DNA from: Psoroptes ovis
Lineage: Eukaryota > Arthropoda > Arachnida > Sarcoptiformes > Psoroptidae
Reading direction: 5' to 3'
Length of the DNA stretch: 64,000 nucleotides
NCBI GenBank assembly: GCA_002943765.1
Contig: PQWQ01000006.1
Coordinates: forward strand, 1-64,000
Part shown: piece after piece, positions 36,801-47,345 of the stretch
Numbering within the stretch: position 1 is the stretch's first letter
Layout: each line of letters begins with the position of its first letter
Position numbers and translations under genes: made by a program
Notes under the pieces: generated by a model
What the model was told of the DNA's origin: nothing
What the model saw: only the letters and a program-made list of their open reading frames with translations
The model's database searches: none

Positions 36801-39335
36801 AATTTTTTTTTCGATTTCATCAATTAGCTGTCATTCGTTTTATGCGAAAATTAGTCGGTCTCAAAGACGAATTCTATAATCGCCATATTGTAACATTTAA
36901 TCAATTTCAACCGATAATCGATGCCTTTTTATCAAATAACGGTCGATATAATTTATTAGATTCCGCAGTGATTGATCTGTTTGAATTCATAGATCAAAAT
37001 GAAATTTATACATTGCTAATATATACGATTGAGCGTTTTTGGAAGAATAAACTTGAACGGATCAATTATGTCCGTACATTCAAATCGATGAAGCGTCGGT
37101 TCGATCAACAACAACATCGAAATCCAAATCCGTATGTTTCAATTTTAAAATTAATAATATCAATTCCTAAATTTTATTAATTTGACAGACCCAACGCTTT
37201 AATGCTTTCAAGAACTGGATTAGGAGCTGGAGCAAATGTTCAATCTCCTTTAACGACGTATCATCATCGGTTTCGACGAGATCCAAGACAATTAGATAAA
37301 GAAGAAGATATGTGGTTCAATGCTGATGATGATGACGATGAAGAAGAGTGCCCTGATGATGATGATGACGAAGATGATGATATTGGTGTTGGTAACATAA
37401 ATTATTCTCATCATAATGTTACACATCATCATCATCACCATCATTCAGGTGAAGATGACGATGATGACCTTATCACTGGAAATGCTACAGCTGGTTCTGA
37501 TTCTCCGAATTCGAATCAAACTTCAAATGCACTTGAAAATCATCTGGTATTGAGTTCTGCTGCTGCTGCATTATCAGCTGCTGGAACAGATCCAATCGAT
37601 TATGCTGCAGCTCAACATCATCACTATGGTCAACATGCATTATCTCTGAATCATCAGCATGGTAAAGTTGGCAATCCTGGAAGTGTGTTACATCATCAAC
37701 ATCATCTCCAGATTTCATCTTTACATCATGGAACGAGTGGTGGAAACAGCGCCAACACGATCAATTCTGGTGCTTCGACAATATCATTATCTTCCAGTTA
37801 CAACAATCTAACGGCTGCCACCAATTCTCTATACCATCATGATACCAGCACAGTTTCGCCTACTAGTACGAGTAGTACTGCCGTCGCATTTGTAGATTCA
37901 CCATTCTTCTCCTTAGCATCTGTTGCGTCAGTAACCTCTGTAGCTTCACAAACAGCCTCCGGAACCATGGGAACTGGATCCGGGTTAATTTCTATATCTA
38001 AAAAGAAGAGTAATGACCGAAAATTGAGTAAGTTCTATGATGAGATTATGTTGGAATTTTAATGTATTAATTTCTATTTTCATTCTAAAGCAATAAATTT
38101 GAATCACAAAACTACGAATTTTCTCGCTGCAGCTTCTGGAACATTAAGTACACAACATGCCAATCTTAATCAACAATTACAAACAAATCAACCGAAAACA
38201 AGCAATAATGTTCTCAGTGCTTTCAGCAGTGGCCTGTCCCTATCATCAATCAATTCATCTATAGCAGCTGTAGCTGCTAGTGTCCAACAAAGTTCTCATG
38301 ATGTTGCGACATCAATTACAGGAACAACAACTGTAGCTAATTCACAATTACGTACAAATGCTCATTCTCATCAATTTTCATCGATAGGAAAGCATTTAGC
38401 TGCTGCATTCCAAAATCTCAATAATAATAGTTCGGCTAATAAATCCCTTGCTGAAAATGTTCGCAAGGTTTGTGCTAGTCTTCTCATGTTTACTTGATTA
38501 ATGAAATTTTATTTTTGATTAGGCTTTGGTGGATTATTCTGATGAAGATTCTGACGATGAAGACACCTCAGAGACAGCTGGCGCCCAGAAAGATGATCAA
38601 GAAACTGTAAATAAAAAAGCTAATAATGATGTAAGTGATGAAAACATTGATGAAAAGAATGAAAAAGATATGAAAGAAAAAAATGATTCGTTCGATCATC
38701 ATCATTCGAAATTGATTCATATTCACTCAAAAAAATCGATATCTTCGTCTATCGATGTTGGAATCAACGATTCACTTGTCAAAATGACCAAAAAAAATAG
38801 AGAATCTAAATCATGCTCTAAACATCATAGTCGGTCTGCCAATATGACTAAACTTTTGAAAAGCAACCCGGTGGCTAACGATATCAATGAAAGTTTCACT
38901 ACTGAATCCAAGACAAATGGGTCTGACAAATCAGAATCGTCAAAAGAAAATCTAAATGACAACCGAGTCAGTAGCTCTTCTCATGGAGAATTATCGGTAC
39001 TGAATAATCAAATAATCACTGATAAAAATAATGAAAAAGAAAATCTTTCAGTGAATAGAAAGCGTAAATCAACTGATGATAGCTTAGATGATGATGATAA
39101 TGAAGACAATATCGATGATATTGTCAATAATGCAGCTGATGATAATAATGACATCGTCAAACAAGAAATTAATGATGATGATGATCATCAATCAAATATT
39201 AGTACATCAAAAATTGAAGAAATATTCACAACTGTGACAGATAATGATTCGAACAAAGATCCGAACGCCACCGATAATAATGCGCCACATAAAAGATTTC
39301 GTTATTCATTTATTGAGAGTGATGAAAATACGTAG
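33830..39335 (+). CDS. PPP4R3: Protein phosphatase 4 regulatory subunit 3 (SMEK / falafel)
   Basis: Nine exons (33830-34823, 34886-35595, 35652-35984, 36054-36197, 36263-36764, 36828-37131, 37189-38027, 38091-38467, 38523-39335) give 1671 aa with introns of 55-69 bp. A Ser/Asp-rich N-terminus of about 215 residues precedes the EVH1/PH-like domain (RRRVKLYMLNANRTWDDRGTGHV, about 217-325), which recruits PP4 substrates. The SMK-1/armadillo-like region follows (PPVEISRLDEI, CDVIGVFEYDP, EFLRNVSRFKEV, TVIRFMRKLVGLKDEFYNRHIV). It is interrupted by a Ser/Gln insert at about 444-500 and a Pro/Ser/Thr insert at about 763-860. After it come a His/Asp-rich stretch, the conserved ALVDYSDEDSDDED motif and an acidic tail with basic HKRFR. 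Family members are usually 800-1000 aa, so the low-complexity expansions nearly double it. Identity is secure. Confidence 0.95.
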
Positions 39336-39911
39336 CTTATGATATAAAAATATTCTTACATTTTTTTAGCGACTAAATGGATCTCTTCTCAATGGAATTC
39401 TTGAGAAAAATATAAAAATATGTTATGATTTTTTTAGATTCATTAATATTTGAATCATACATTTTATTTTTCTCAAGATATTTACACAATTCATAAATCA
39501 AATCATCTCTATATAATTATATTTTAATTAAATAGTCTTCGAAATCTTCATCATTTTAATTCATTATCATCATCATAATCATCTTAAACTTTCATTGCAT
39601 TCAAACTAGGAAAATTTATCAATTCTCATTCAAAAAATTTATTTGAGAAAAAATCCAAAATTCTCTATTTTTAAATGTCCATATAAATAAACAATGTTCA
39701 AGAATCAGTTCAACAACCAATAATAATAATAATAATAATAATGATAAAAATAATGTAAACACGTGTTTTGAACAATAATAATGATAATAATAATGAATGA
39801 AACACAATCACAATATAATGATGATGTATTTATAATTAAAAGCATTTTAAATTGAAATTTTTTTTCTCATTTTCCGGTCACAATATAAAAAAAATGAATA
39901 TACATCCACAT

Positions 39912-39927
39912 ACACACACACACACAC
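39912..39927. repeat. (AC)8 microsatellite
   Basis: Eight uninterrupted AC units downstream of PP4R3. Confidence 0.85.
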
Positions 39928-41011
39928 CAACACCATTGATACATGCTATATAAATACACCTGAATTATTTCAATATTATTATTATCATCAATTGTTTAAA
40001 ACTATTCAATTATTATCATCATTATTATTATTATGATTATTACTAATTATTATTGTCATAATTAATTGATTAATTATTATAATTATTATCAAATCATCAT
40101 AATTATCAAATTATCCGTATATGTATTGCATCCACATCAATTGTTTCTTTTCCACTGCGAAAATTAAACAAATTTTCTTTTTTTTTTCATCTCATTCTTT
40201 CTATTTCGCGATCTGTTCTATGTGTAAATATTTATATTTTAATTTAAATTTCAATTTCAAATTTTTTTTTCGTCTCTTTTTCTAAATATAAAAATAAAAT
40301 GAATTGAAAACGATAATTATTATTGATGATGATAATAATGAAAATGAATTTAAATTAAAATTTTGAAAAAAATTTATATTCTTTCCATGATTTGATCTTT
40401 TTTTTTCAATGTTCTGGTTTTTTCTCGCAATTCTTATCGCATATCTGTGCATTTACGAAGCATAGTATATCTGCTAAGGACGTATTGATACGTTTTTTCG
40501 AAGGTTTTGATTCATTGTCTTTGACGTAGCAGCACGCCGTTGATGAGTATGCTTTCTCATGCATGCCAGCGCTCGGTGATTAAAAACCAAAAATTTTAAT
40601 CGGCTTTTGACGAGAGGCATTTTTTCAAATTTTTTTTCTGACGAGTAAGACAAATATTATCAATCCTAAGATAATTTTGATCATATTTTGATATCAAGAA
40701 AAAATTCTTAAAATATCTTCATATGAATAAATTGTCTGGCGATAAATGTCCAGAATAAAATTTATGTATTTTCAACCCTCCAAAAATCCTTTCAAAACTA
40801 GAAAAAAAAACATTGAAATACATTGAACTTTTTCAATTAATTTCAACTTGAATTTTCCAAAAAAATAAAAAACCAATTAAAATCTGTTTGCGAAACACAA
40901 ATTGCACCAAGTTCATTTTATTTTTCACCAAAATTTCCATCAAATTTCATATAGTTCATCCTGTAATAAACAACATGATTGATTGATTCATTACGATTTG
41001 ATAAGATTATG

Positions 41012-41039
41012 TAATAATAATAATAATAATAATAATAAT
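41012..41039. repeat. (TAA)n microsatellite
   Basis: Nine TAA units plus a partial unit upstream of the FMO gene. Confidence 0.85.
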
Positions 41040-41800
41040 TTCATTATTGTCGTAATGTTTGTGTTTATGTGTATGATTATCAATTCAATTTGAACCATCA
41101 TAATCAACAACAACAACCAAGTATTATTTTTAAAAATATCGTATATATTATATACAGATACGTGTGTGATATTCAATTTAATTTTCAATGATAATCATCA
41201 TTTCTTTTTTTTCATTTATTCAGCCGTTCTCATTTTCAAATCGAAATTTTCATTGATTTGTTAGTACAATTTTTTTTCCTCTTCATTTTAAAATTAATAA
41301 ACAAATATGTTTGGACATTTTATATTTTAACTTCATCAAAAGAAGTGCTCATTTGAAGTTTTGTATTTTATTTGAAAAAAAATTAATTGTTTTCATCATT
41401 CATTTATTTCATTAATGGATTGATTCTCTTTGAAAACAAAAATTTGATTAAAAAGTACGGGAAAAAATTGATACTGATTCAATTATTGATTATTGATTCA
41501 TATTGATGAAATCTTTTTAGAATAAAAAAAACTGGCTGTTTGTCAGTAATTGAAAGAAATTATCATTTTTAATTTTTTTTTCTTTATTTTGGCTGGAAAA
41601 AACATTGAATTTGATTTTTTCTGAAAATATTCTGTGATTGCAATTTGAAATTCAAAAATATTGCAATAAATTTTTTGATATCTCAAAATATTGAATCTCA
41701 AATGTTATTATAATTAAAATAAATGTTCTCAAATCATCAACAAATAATATTTATTTGAAATTCTTCAACATTCAATCAACAACCACATTAAAACTTGATC

Positions 41801-43531
41801 ATGACTATCGAGAATAATAATAATAAAACAGTCAAAAAAACAATTTGTATTATTGGTGCTGGCCTTAGTGGTTTAGTCACAGCCAAGTCTTGTATCGATT
41901 ATAACTTGGAACCGATCGTTTATGAACGCACAAAATATTTAGGTGGTTTATGGCGTTATCGTGAACTAGTTGAACCGGGACAAGGTTCAGTAATGTTTAG
42001 CACGGTCGTCAATTCTAGTAAAGTATTGACAGCATTCTCTGATTATCCATATCCCAAACATTATCCAAATTTTATGCCAAATGATTTAATGGTATGTTCA
42101 TGTTTGTCAATGGTTAAATGCTTAATTAATTCTCATAAATTTTTTTCAAATTAGTACAAATATCTCATCAATTATGCTAAAGAATTTCAACTTGAATCAT
42201 ATATAAAATATTCACATGAAATAGTCTCAATCGAACATGCAAAAGATCCAAACGACGGTTACATGGTCACTATTAAAAACATTGATAATGATTTCACACA
42301 AACATTAAGATATGATGCCGTAGCCATATGTACTGGCCATCATCACACACCACAATCACCAACGTTTCCTGGTCAAGAAACGTTCAAAGGAAAAATATTG
42401 CATTCACATGATGTGAGATCAATTTTGAATAATGAAGATTTTATTGGTAAACGTGTTGTTGTGCTTGGTATCGGTAATTCTGGTGGTGATGTTGCTGCCG
42501 AAGCTGCCCCCGTGGCCAAACAAGTCTATCTTTCCTCGAGAAATGGTGGCACATGGCTATTAAGACGCACTGGTTTAGATGGACAACCTGTTGATACAGT
42601 TGGTTTGCGACGTGCATTCATGGGCAGTCTTCATCTATTGCCATATCCATTAAGATGTTCAGTAATGGAATATGGTGTGTCAAAAATGGTTGGGCATAAT
42701 TTACTTGGACTTCGACCAGAGAATACACGATTCTTTGCGCAACACTCAATGGTCAATGATCATATTCCTACATACATTCATTTGGGTTGGATCAAAATGC
42801 GATTTGGCATCGAACGTTTTACATCGAATGGCGTTGTATTCGCTCGTGATAATGGCCATGTAACTGAATGTGATATTGTCGTCATGGCTACAGGTTATAA
42901 ACATTCATTTCCTTTCATTACTTCTGAGGTGTTTGATACTTCAACAGGAAGACTAGATCTTTATAAGCATGTTTTCGATCCAAGACAGCCTAAACCTGAG
43001 AGACTAGCATTTATTGGATTACCACAAGCAAATGGTAGCTTGCCACCAATTTCAGAAATTCAAGCACGATGGCTTTGTTTATTACTAACTGGAAAATGTA
43101 AACCACTGCCAACACCGGAGAAAATGTTTAAGAAAATAGAAAAAAATCGTAAATGGGTCGCTCATCGTTTTGGTGCAGATCGTGTTGAACGCTTCCGATT
43201 CGAAGTCGAAATGATAGAATATATGGATACAGTAGCTCGATCAGCTGGTCTGAAGCCGAACATTTTACTTTACATGATAAAAGATCCAAGATTATGGTGG
43301 TCATTAGTATTTAAACCATGTATTGCTGCCCAATATCGTCTGCAAGGGCCTGGTTGTAAACCAAAGCAAGCAAGAAAATTAATTTTGACTATTGATGAAC
43401 GCATTAAAGCACCATATAAAAAAATGACCATAAATGATGATGAATCATATTCATCGAGTAATATAAAATCAAATATCAAACCTGACAATGATAAAAATGA
43501 CGATGAAAAAGCATTATTGAATCATAAATGA
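41801..43531 (+). CDS. Flavin-containing monooxygenase
   Basis: Two exons (41801-42091 and 42155-43531) with a 63-bp intron give 555 aa. The protein oxygenates nucleophilic N or S atoms using FAD, NADPH and O2. The FAD-binding GAGLSG is at residues 19-24, an FMO-identifying-motif region FKGKILHSHDV near 174, the NADPH-binding GIGNSGGD near 202, and ATGY near 342. The usual Tyr/Phe at the end of the FxGxxxHxxxY motif is Val here. Unlike vertebrate FMOs there is no hydrophobic C-terminal anchor; the tail is polar and ends DDEKALLNHK. AATAAA signals lie at 43589 and 43599. ATG 41801 is chosen because it gives the normal distance to the FAD motif. Convergent with Tim17, 165 bp away. Confidence 0.93.
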
Positions 43532-43696
43532 ATTTGAATCATTTTTAATGTAAAGAAATATTTTTATTTAGATGAAGAAAAAACTAACAATAAATTTGAA
43601 TAAATTTTATATGTACCAAAGTTTATCAGAGTTTAGGTTTATACAAACAAATTCGAAAAAAAAAATTATTGGTTTATATCTCAGTTACTATTGAAT

Positions 43697-44327
43697 TCAT
43701 TGATATTGTGGCTGTGATCCTGTAAATGATGTCATTTGATCAGATAATAGTGATGATGTTGATGAAGGTGATGATGATGAAGATGATAATGAATTTGGTA
43801 TCGGTGCTCCCAATTGTGTTGGATCTTCCAGTGGATTTTGTGGTTTAAATTGTTCTGAAGTATAACGCATAAATAATATTCCCATACCTTCTATCAATGC
43901 TAATAATACACCACCAATTATAGCTGATCCTATCATTGCACCTGTTCCATCTAAATTGAAATATTATTATTAATTAAATTTTGCTTGTAATTTGGACAAT
44001 ATACATACTTCTTACAGAAAGAATGGCACCAGTTAATGCACCTGATGTAATCGAATTCCAAGGATCTTCTTTTTTACGAATATATATTAATGAACAATCA
44101 ATTGTGGAAAACAAACCACCCCAAACAGCAAAATTACCACCAATGATTGGTGCACGAGATCTGACAGTAGTGAATGCGCCAGCTGCACGCCTCGAAAATC
44201 CTGATGGTGCATTACGAAATCCTTTGATTGCTTGAAAAACACCACCACCAATTGCACCCATTGTGAATGCACCGCCACAATCATCGACTATACGCCATGG
44301 ACATGGTTCACGAGCATATTCTTCCAT
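43697..44327 (-). CDS. Tim17: Mitochondrial import inner membrane translocase subunit Tim17
   Basis: Two exons (44009-44327 and 43697-43950) with a 58-bp intron give 190 aa. The N-terminus MEEYAREPCPWRIVDDCGGA is close to the conserved Tim17 start. Four hydrophobic Gly-rich segments follow (FTMGAIGGGVFQAIKGF, GGNFAVWGGLFSTIDC, ITSGALTGAILSV, GSAIIGGVLLALIEGMGI), as in the Tim17/22/23 family. Tim17 is part of the TIM23 channel that brings presequence proteins into the matrix. The C-tail is Ser-rich and variable. The gene diverges from NC2-alpha with about 780 bp between the start codons, so the two may share a promoter region. Confidence 0.95.
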
Positions 44328-45108
44328 TTAATTTGATTTTATTGAAAACAAACTCAGAAAAAATTGACAATAAATAAATAATAACAAAATAATTATTTTA
44401 CAAATAATTCACAATATAATTTTGTTTAATTAAGGGTCATTTAAACAACATACATGTGTTTGCTATTACCAAATATTGCATGTATTTTTTTCCTATTTTA
44501 ACCTGTACAACGCATTTTTTTTCCACAGCATTTTTCTATTTTAATCCAAATGGTTCATTTTTTTCTCAATGTAATTGAATTTTTCAAACCGGGCATTATA
44601 CAATATTCATTTTCAGTGTGCTACTAGTTTTTTACATAAAACTAATGAATGAACATTTGACAATGATGATAAATGATGTTGATGGGATCAGCCAAACTTA
44701 ATGGTAGTGGTATGAATATGAGTGATGTGGTTTTTAACAACATTAAATAATACACCATAAACACAGCACACACATTTTGAGTTTTTATAAGTATTTTATT
44801 TTAATGAATTAATATAAATTACATTTATTTTATTAATTATTTTGATAAATTTTTAATTATTCTTATCGATTTCCGGTTAAATTATTTGGTATTTTTAAAA
44901 TCCATTATCTATTTTCAATCATTTAATAAATTGATCGACAAACCTAACGGGTAATCATCAATGAAATATGATTAATATAATTGCACAAAGTGATAGAACT
45001 TAATTTGTCAATTATTTGTTTTTGAAATTTAAAATTCAATCATAGTTTTCTGAATTAGTGAATCGTGTGGCCAGTAATCGACTATTAATTCGTTATCATA
45101 TTTGAAAA
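44328..45108. promoter_or_regulatory. Divergent promoter region, Tim17 / NC2-alpha
   Basis: The only sequence between two housekeeping genes that start in opposite directions, so it must hold both promoters and 5' UTRs. It is AT-rich; I see no distinct TATA or initiator that I would assign with confidence. Confidence 0.5.
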
Positions 45109-46547
45109 ATGCCTTCAAAAAAGAAACGTTTCAATGCAAGATTTCCGCCGGCAAGAATAAAAAAAATAATGCAAAAAGATGAAGAAGTTGGCAAAGTTGC
45201 TCAAGCAGTTCCAGTCATTATTGGTGAATATTTTTTGAAAAAAAATGAATCGTGATTTTGTGATCTAATAATAATTTTTCCCTCCAACATTTAGCTAAAG
45301 CATTAGAATCATTTGCTGAACAATTATTGACAATTTCATCTGATGTTACTCGTTCACGTAATGCTCGTACATTGACACCTAATCACATGTATGGTTTTTT
45401 TTGTTTTATTGAAAATATTTTTTAATTTTACTCTTTGTTAACTAGTAAAACTGCTATACATAATAAAACAGAATTTCATTTTCTACGTGAATTAACACAA
45501 TCGATACCGGATGTGAATAATATGGCTGATGAAGAGCCATCATTATCATCATCAACATCATCATCAGTAACTTCAGCAACAACACTGACAACAATGACGA
45601 CAAAAACAGCACCGGCAAATACAAATGTGACCACGATAATCAATCCGGTAATAACACAACCGAATCAATCACTACCAACAGTAGCACCGATACCAATTTC
45701 AACTTCGAGTCCAACCGTTATAACAATATCATCATCATCATCATCTCCAGAACCATCAACCACACCAACAACAACATCATCATCATTGACATCAAAATCA
45801 CCGCCATCATCAACAACTTCATCATCATTCATACCAAAATCATCGTCATCATTTGCATCAGCTTCTAAAATAGTATCAAAAATTTCTGCATCATCATTTA
45901 CAAGTGAGATACCACAAATAGTTAATAATAATAATGGATGTAAAGTTTATCAAGCGACACCCATACCAGCAACAACCACGTTGCCAATGGTCTTACCAGC
46001 ACCGCCAATCATTATCAAAAAACCCCCTATACATTCATCACGTGGTCGAGGAAGACCTCGAAAATGTAATCTTACAGATCAAGCACAACCAGCATCTTCC
46101 GATCAAGAGGGTAATAGTCAAACACAAGTAACAATAAATAAACCAATTAGATCTGCGACAACATGTGGACGTCGAGGACGACCACCATCAACGAATAATA
46201 ATAATAGTAATAATTCAAGAAAAAGACAAAAACCAGCAAAATCGGACGAAGAAGATGCTGATTCTGATGATTTAGTCGATGATGAGGATGACGATGATGT
46301 TGTTTATGATGATAATGACGATAATAATGATGATGAAGAAACGGAAGATGAATTAGATATAATTGAAAATGGTGATATTGAAATGAATAATAACGATAAA
46401 AATGAAACAAATGAAAATGAAACAGCATCATCATTATTGTCGACAATGAAATCATCAACGAATTTTGGAACATTAGCCACAATAGCAGCAGCTACAGTTC
46501 CAATGACCTCAAATAATGATAATGAAGATGATTATGATAATTGTTGA
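45109..46547 (+). CDS. NC2alpha: NC2-alpha / DRAP1, TBP-binding corepressor subunit
   Basis: Three exons (45109-45223, 45295-45388, 45446-46547) give 436 aa. The start MPSKKKRFNARFPPARIKKI is nearly the same as in other animals and opens a histone-fold domain (about residues 8-85: IMQKDEEVGKVAQAVPVII, then NARTLTPNHIKTAI and FHFLRELTQSIPDV). With NC2-beta (Dr1) it clamps TBP on DNA and blocks TFIIA/TFIIB entry. The rest is a long Ser/Thr/Pro region, two AT-hook-like motifs (RGRGRPRK near 266, GRRGRPPS near 308), an acidic stretch and a DEDDYDNC end that matches the acidic end of DRAP1. Family members are often about 200 residues, so the tail is expanded. A possible polyadenylation signal is at about 46643. 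Confidence 0.95.
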
Positions 46548-46956
46548 AATTATTTTGTTTATAAAATACCTATAAATAATAATAATAATGATAGGGGTAT
46601 AGACTATGGAAGAAAATCATCTTTGACATTTTATAATTATTTTAATAAAATTTCACACTGAAATAATTTTAATTTTTGCTGAATAGGCATCGTTTTAGTT
46701 TTCGATTCAACCATCATCATCATCATCATCACACATTCAAATTGCACATACACACAAACTCACACACACACACGGTACCATTATTATTTGTAATGATAAT
46801 TATAATTATTTTCATTTATCAGAAGAAAAAAATTATTCATTTTTTCCCGCATTTTTTTCAAAAATTTATTAATAGAAATTCATGAATATTCATTAAATAT
46901 AAGTAATATTTTTCCATTATTTAAATATCATAGATTTTAGTTTGTAAAAATTTCAT
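46548..46956. other. Intergenic region, NC2-alpha 3' end to small secreted-protein gene
   Basis: Contains the NC2-alpha 3' UTR with an AATAAA near 46643, an ATC-type repeat around 46710-46730 and an AC-rich repeat near 46750-46775. No other gene seen. Confidence 0.5.
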
Positions 46957-46963
46957 TATAAAA
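46957..46963 (+). promoter_or_regulatory. Candidate TATA box of the small secreted-protein gene
   Basis: TATAAAA lies 35 bases before the ATG. If used, transcription would start very close to the start codon, leaving an extremely short 5' UTR. In such AT-rich DNA the match may be chance. Confidence 0.3.
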
Positions 46964-46991
46964 TTACATTGAATTTGAAATCATCGTAACA

Positions 46992-47291
46992 ATGAAATTT
47001 TTATTACTTTTCATTTGTATTTCGTTCATATCAATATCACATGTCCAGACAATGATGTTGAATGGTGTTGATACATCTCTTGATTTGATCGATCCAAAAT
47101 GTAATTGTTGTGGCCGTTCATCCGGTAGATATTGTGGACATCAATTGAATGCTGAATGTCCAAATTCAATGTGCTCAAATCATGATATTTATTATTGTTT
47201 CTCCACTTATAATTTGGCACAACGTGTTCGATCATGTTCACCGAAATGTGAACAAATATCGTCTGGATCATCGAGATGTTCCGATCAATGA
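46992..47291 (+). CDS. Small secreted cysteine-rich protein, family unknown
   Basis: A single exon of 99 codons. Residues 1-20 (MKFLLLFICISFISISHVQT) form a clear signal peptide. The mature part has ten cysteines, enough for five disulfides, with a CxCC start (KCNCC) and spacing C-x-C-C-x7-C-x7-C-x4-C-x7-C-x12-C-x3-C-x9-C. AATAAA at 47340-47345 follows the stop by 49 bases. It has no paralogue in the window. The signal peptide, regular Cys pattern and polyadenylation signal argue that it is real. I cannot assign it to a known family; defensin, protease-inhibitor, toxin-like or allergen-like roles are all unproven. Confidence 0.75.
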   Translation: MKFLLLFICISFISISHVQTMMLNGVDTSLDLIDPKCNCCGRSSGRYCGHQLNAECPNSMCSNHDIYYCFSTYNLAQRVRSCSPKCEQISSGSSRCSDQ

Positions 47292-47339
47292 TGAATTAAT
47301 TGATTCCATTTAATTTAAAATTATGTTTTTGAATTGAAA

Positions 47340-47345
47340 AATAAA
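47340..47345 (+). terminator. Polyadenylation signal of the small secreted-protein gene
   Basis: AATAAA 49 bases after the TGA, in the expected position. Confidence 0.6.

Larger units (their letters stand above)
39336..41800. other. Intergenic region between PP4R3 and FMO
   Basis: AT-rich, with (AC)n at 39912-39927 and (TAA)n at 41012-41039. A less AT-rich island at about 40430-40620 is described in the findings. No gene is assigned. Confidence 0.5.
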
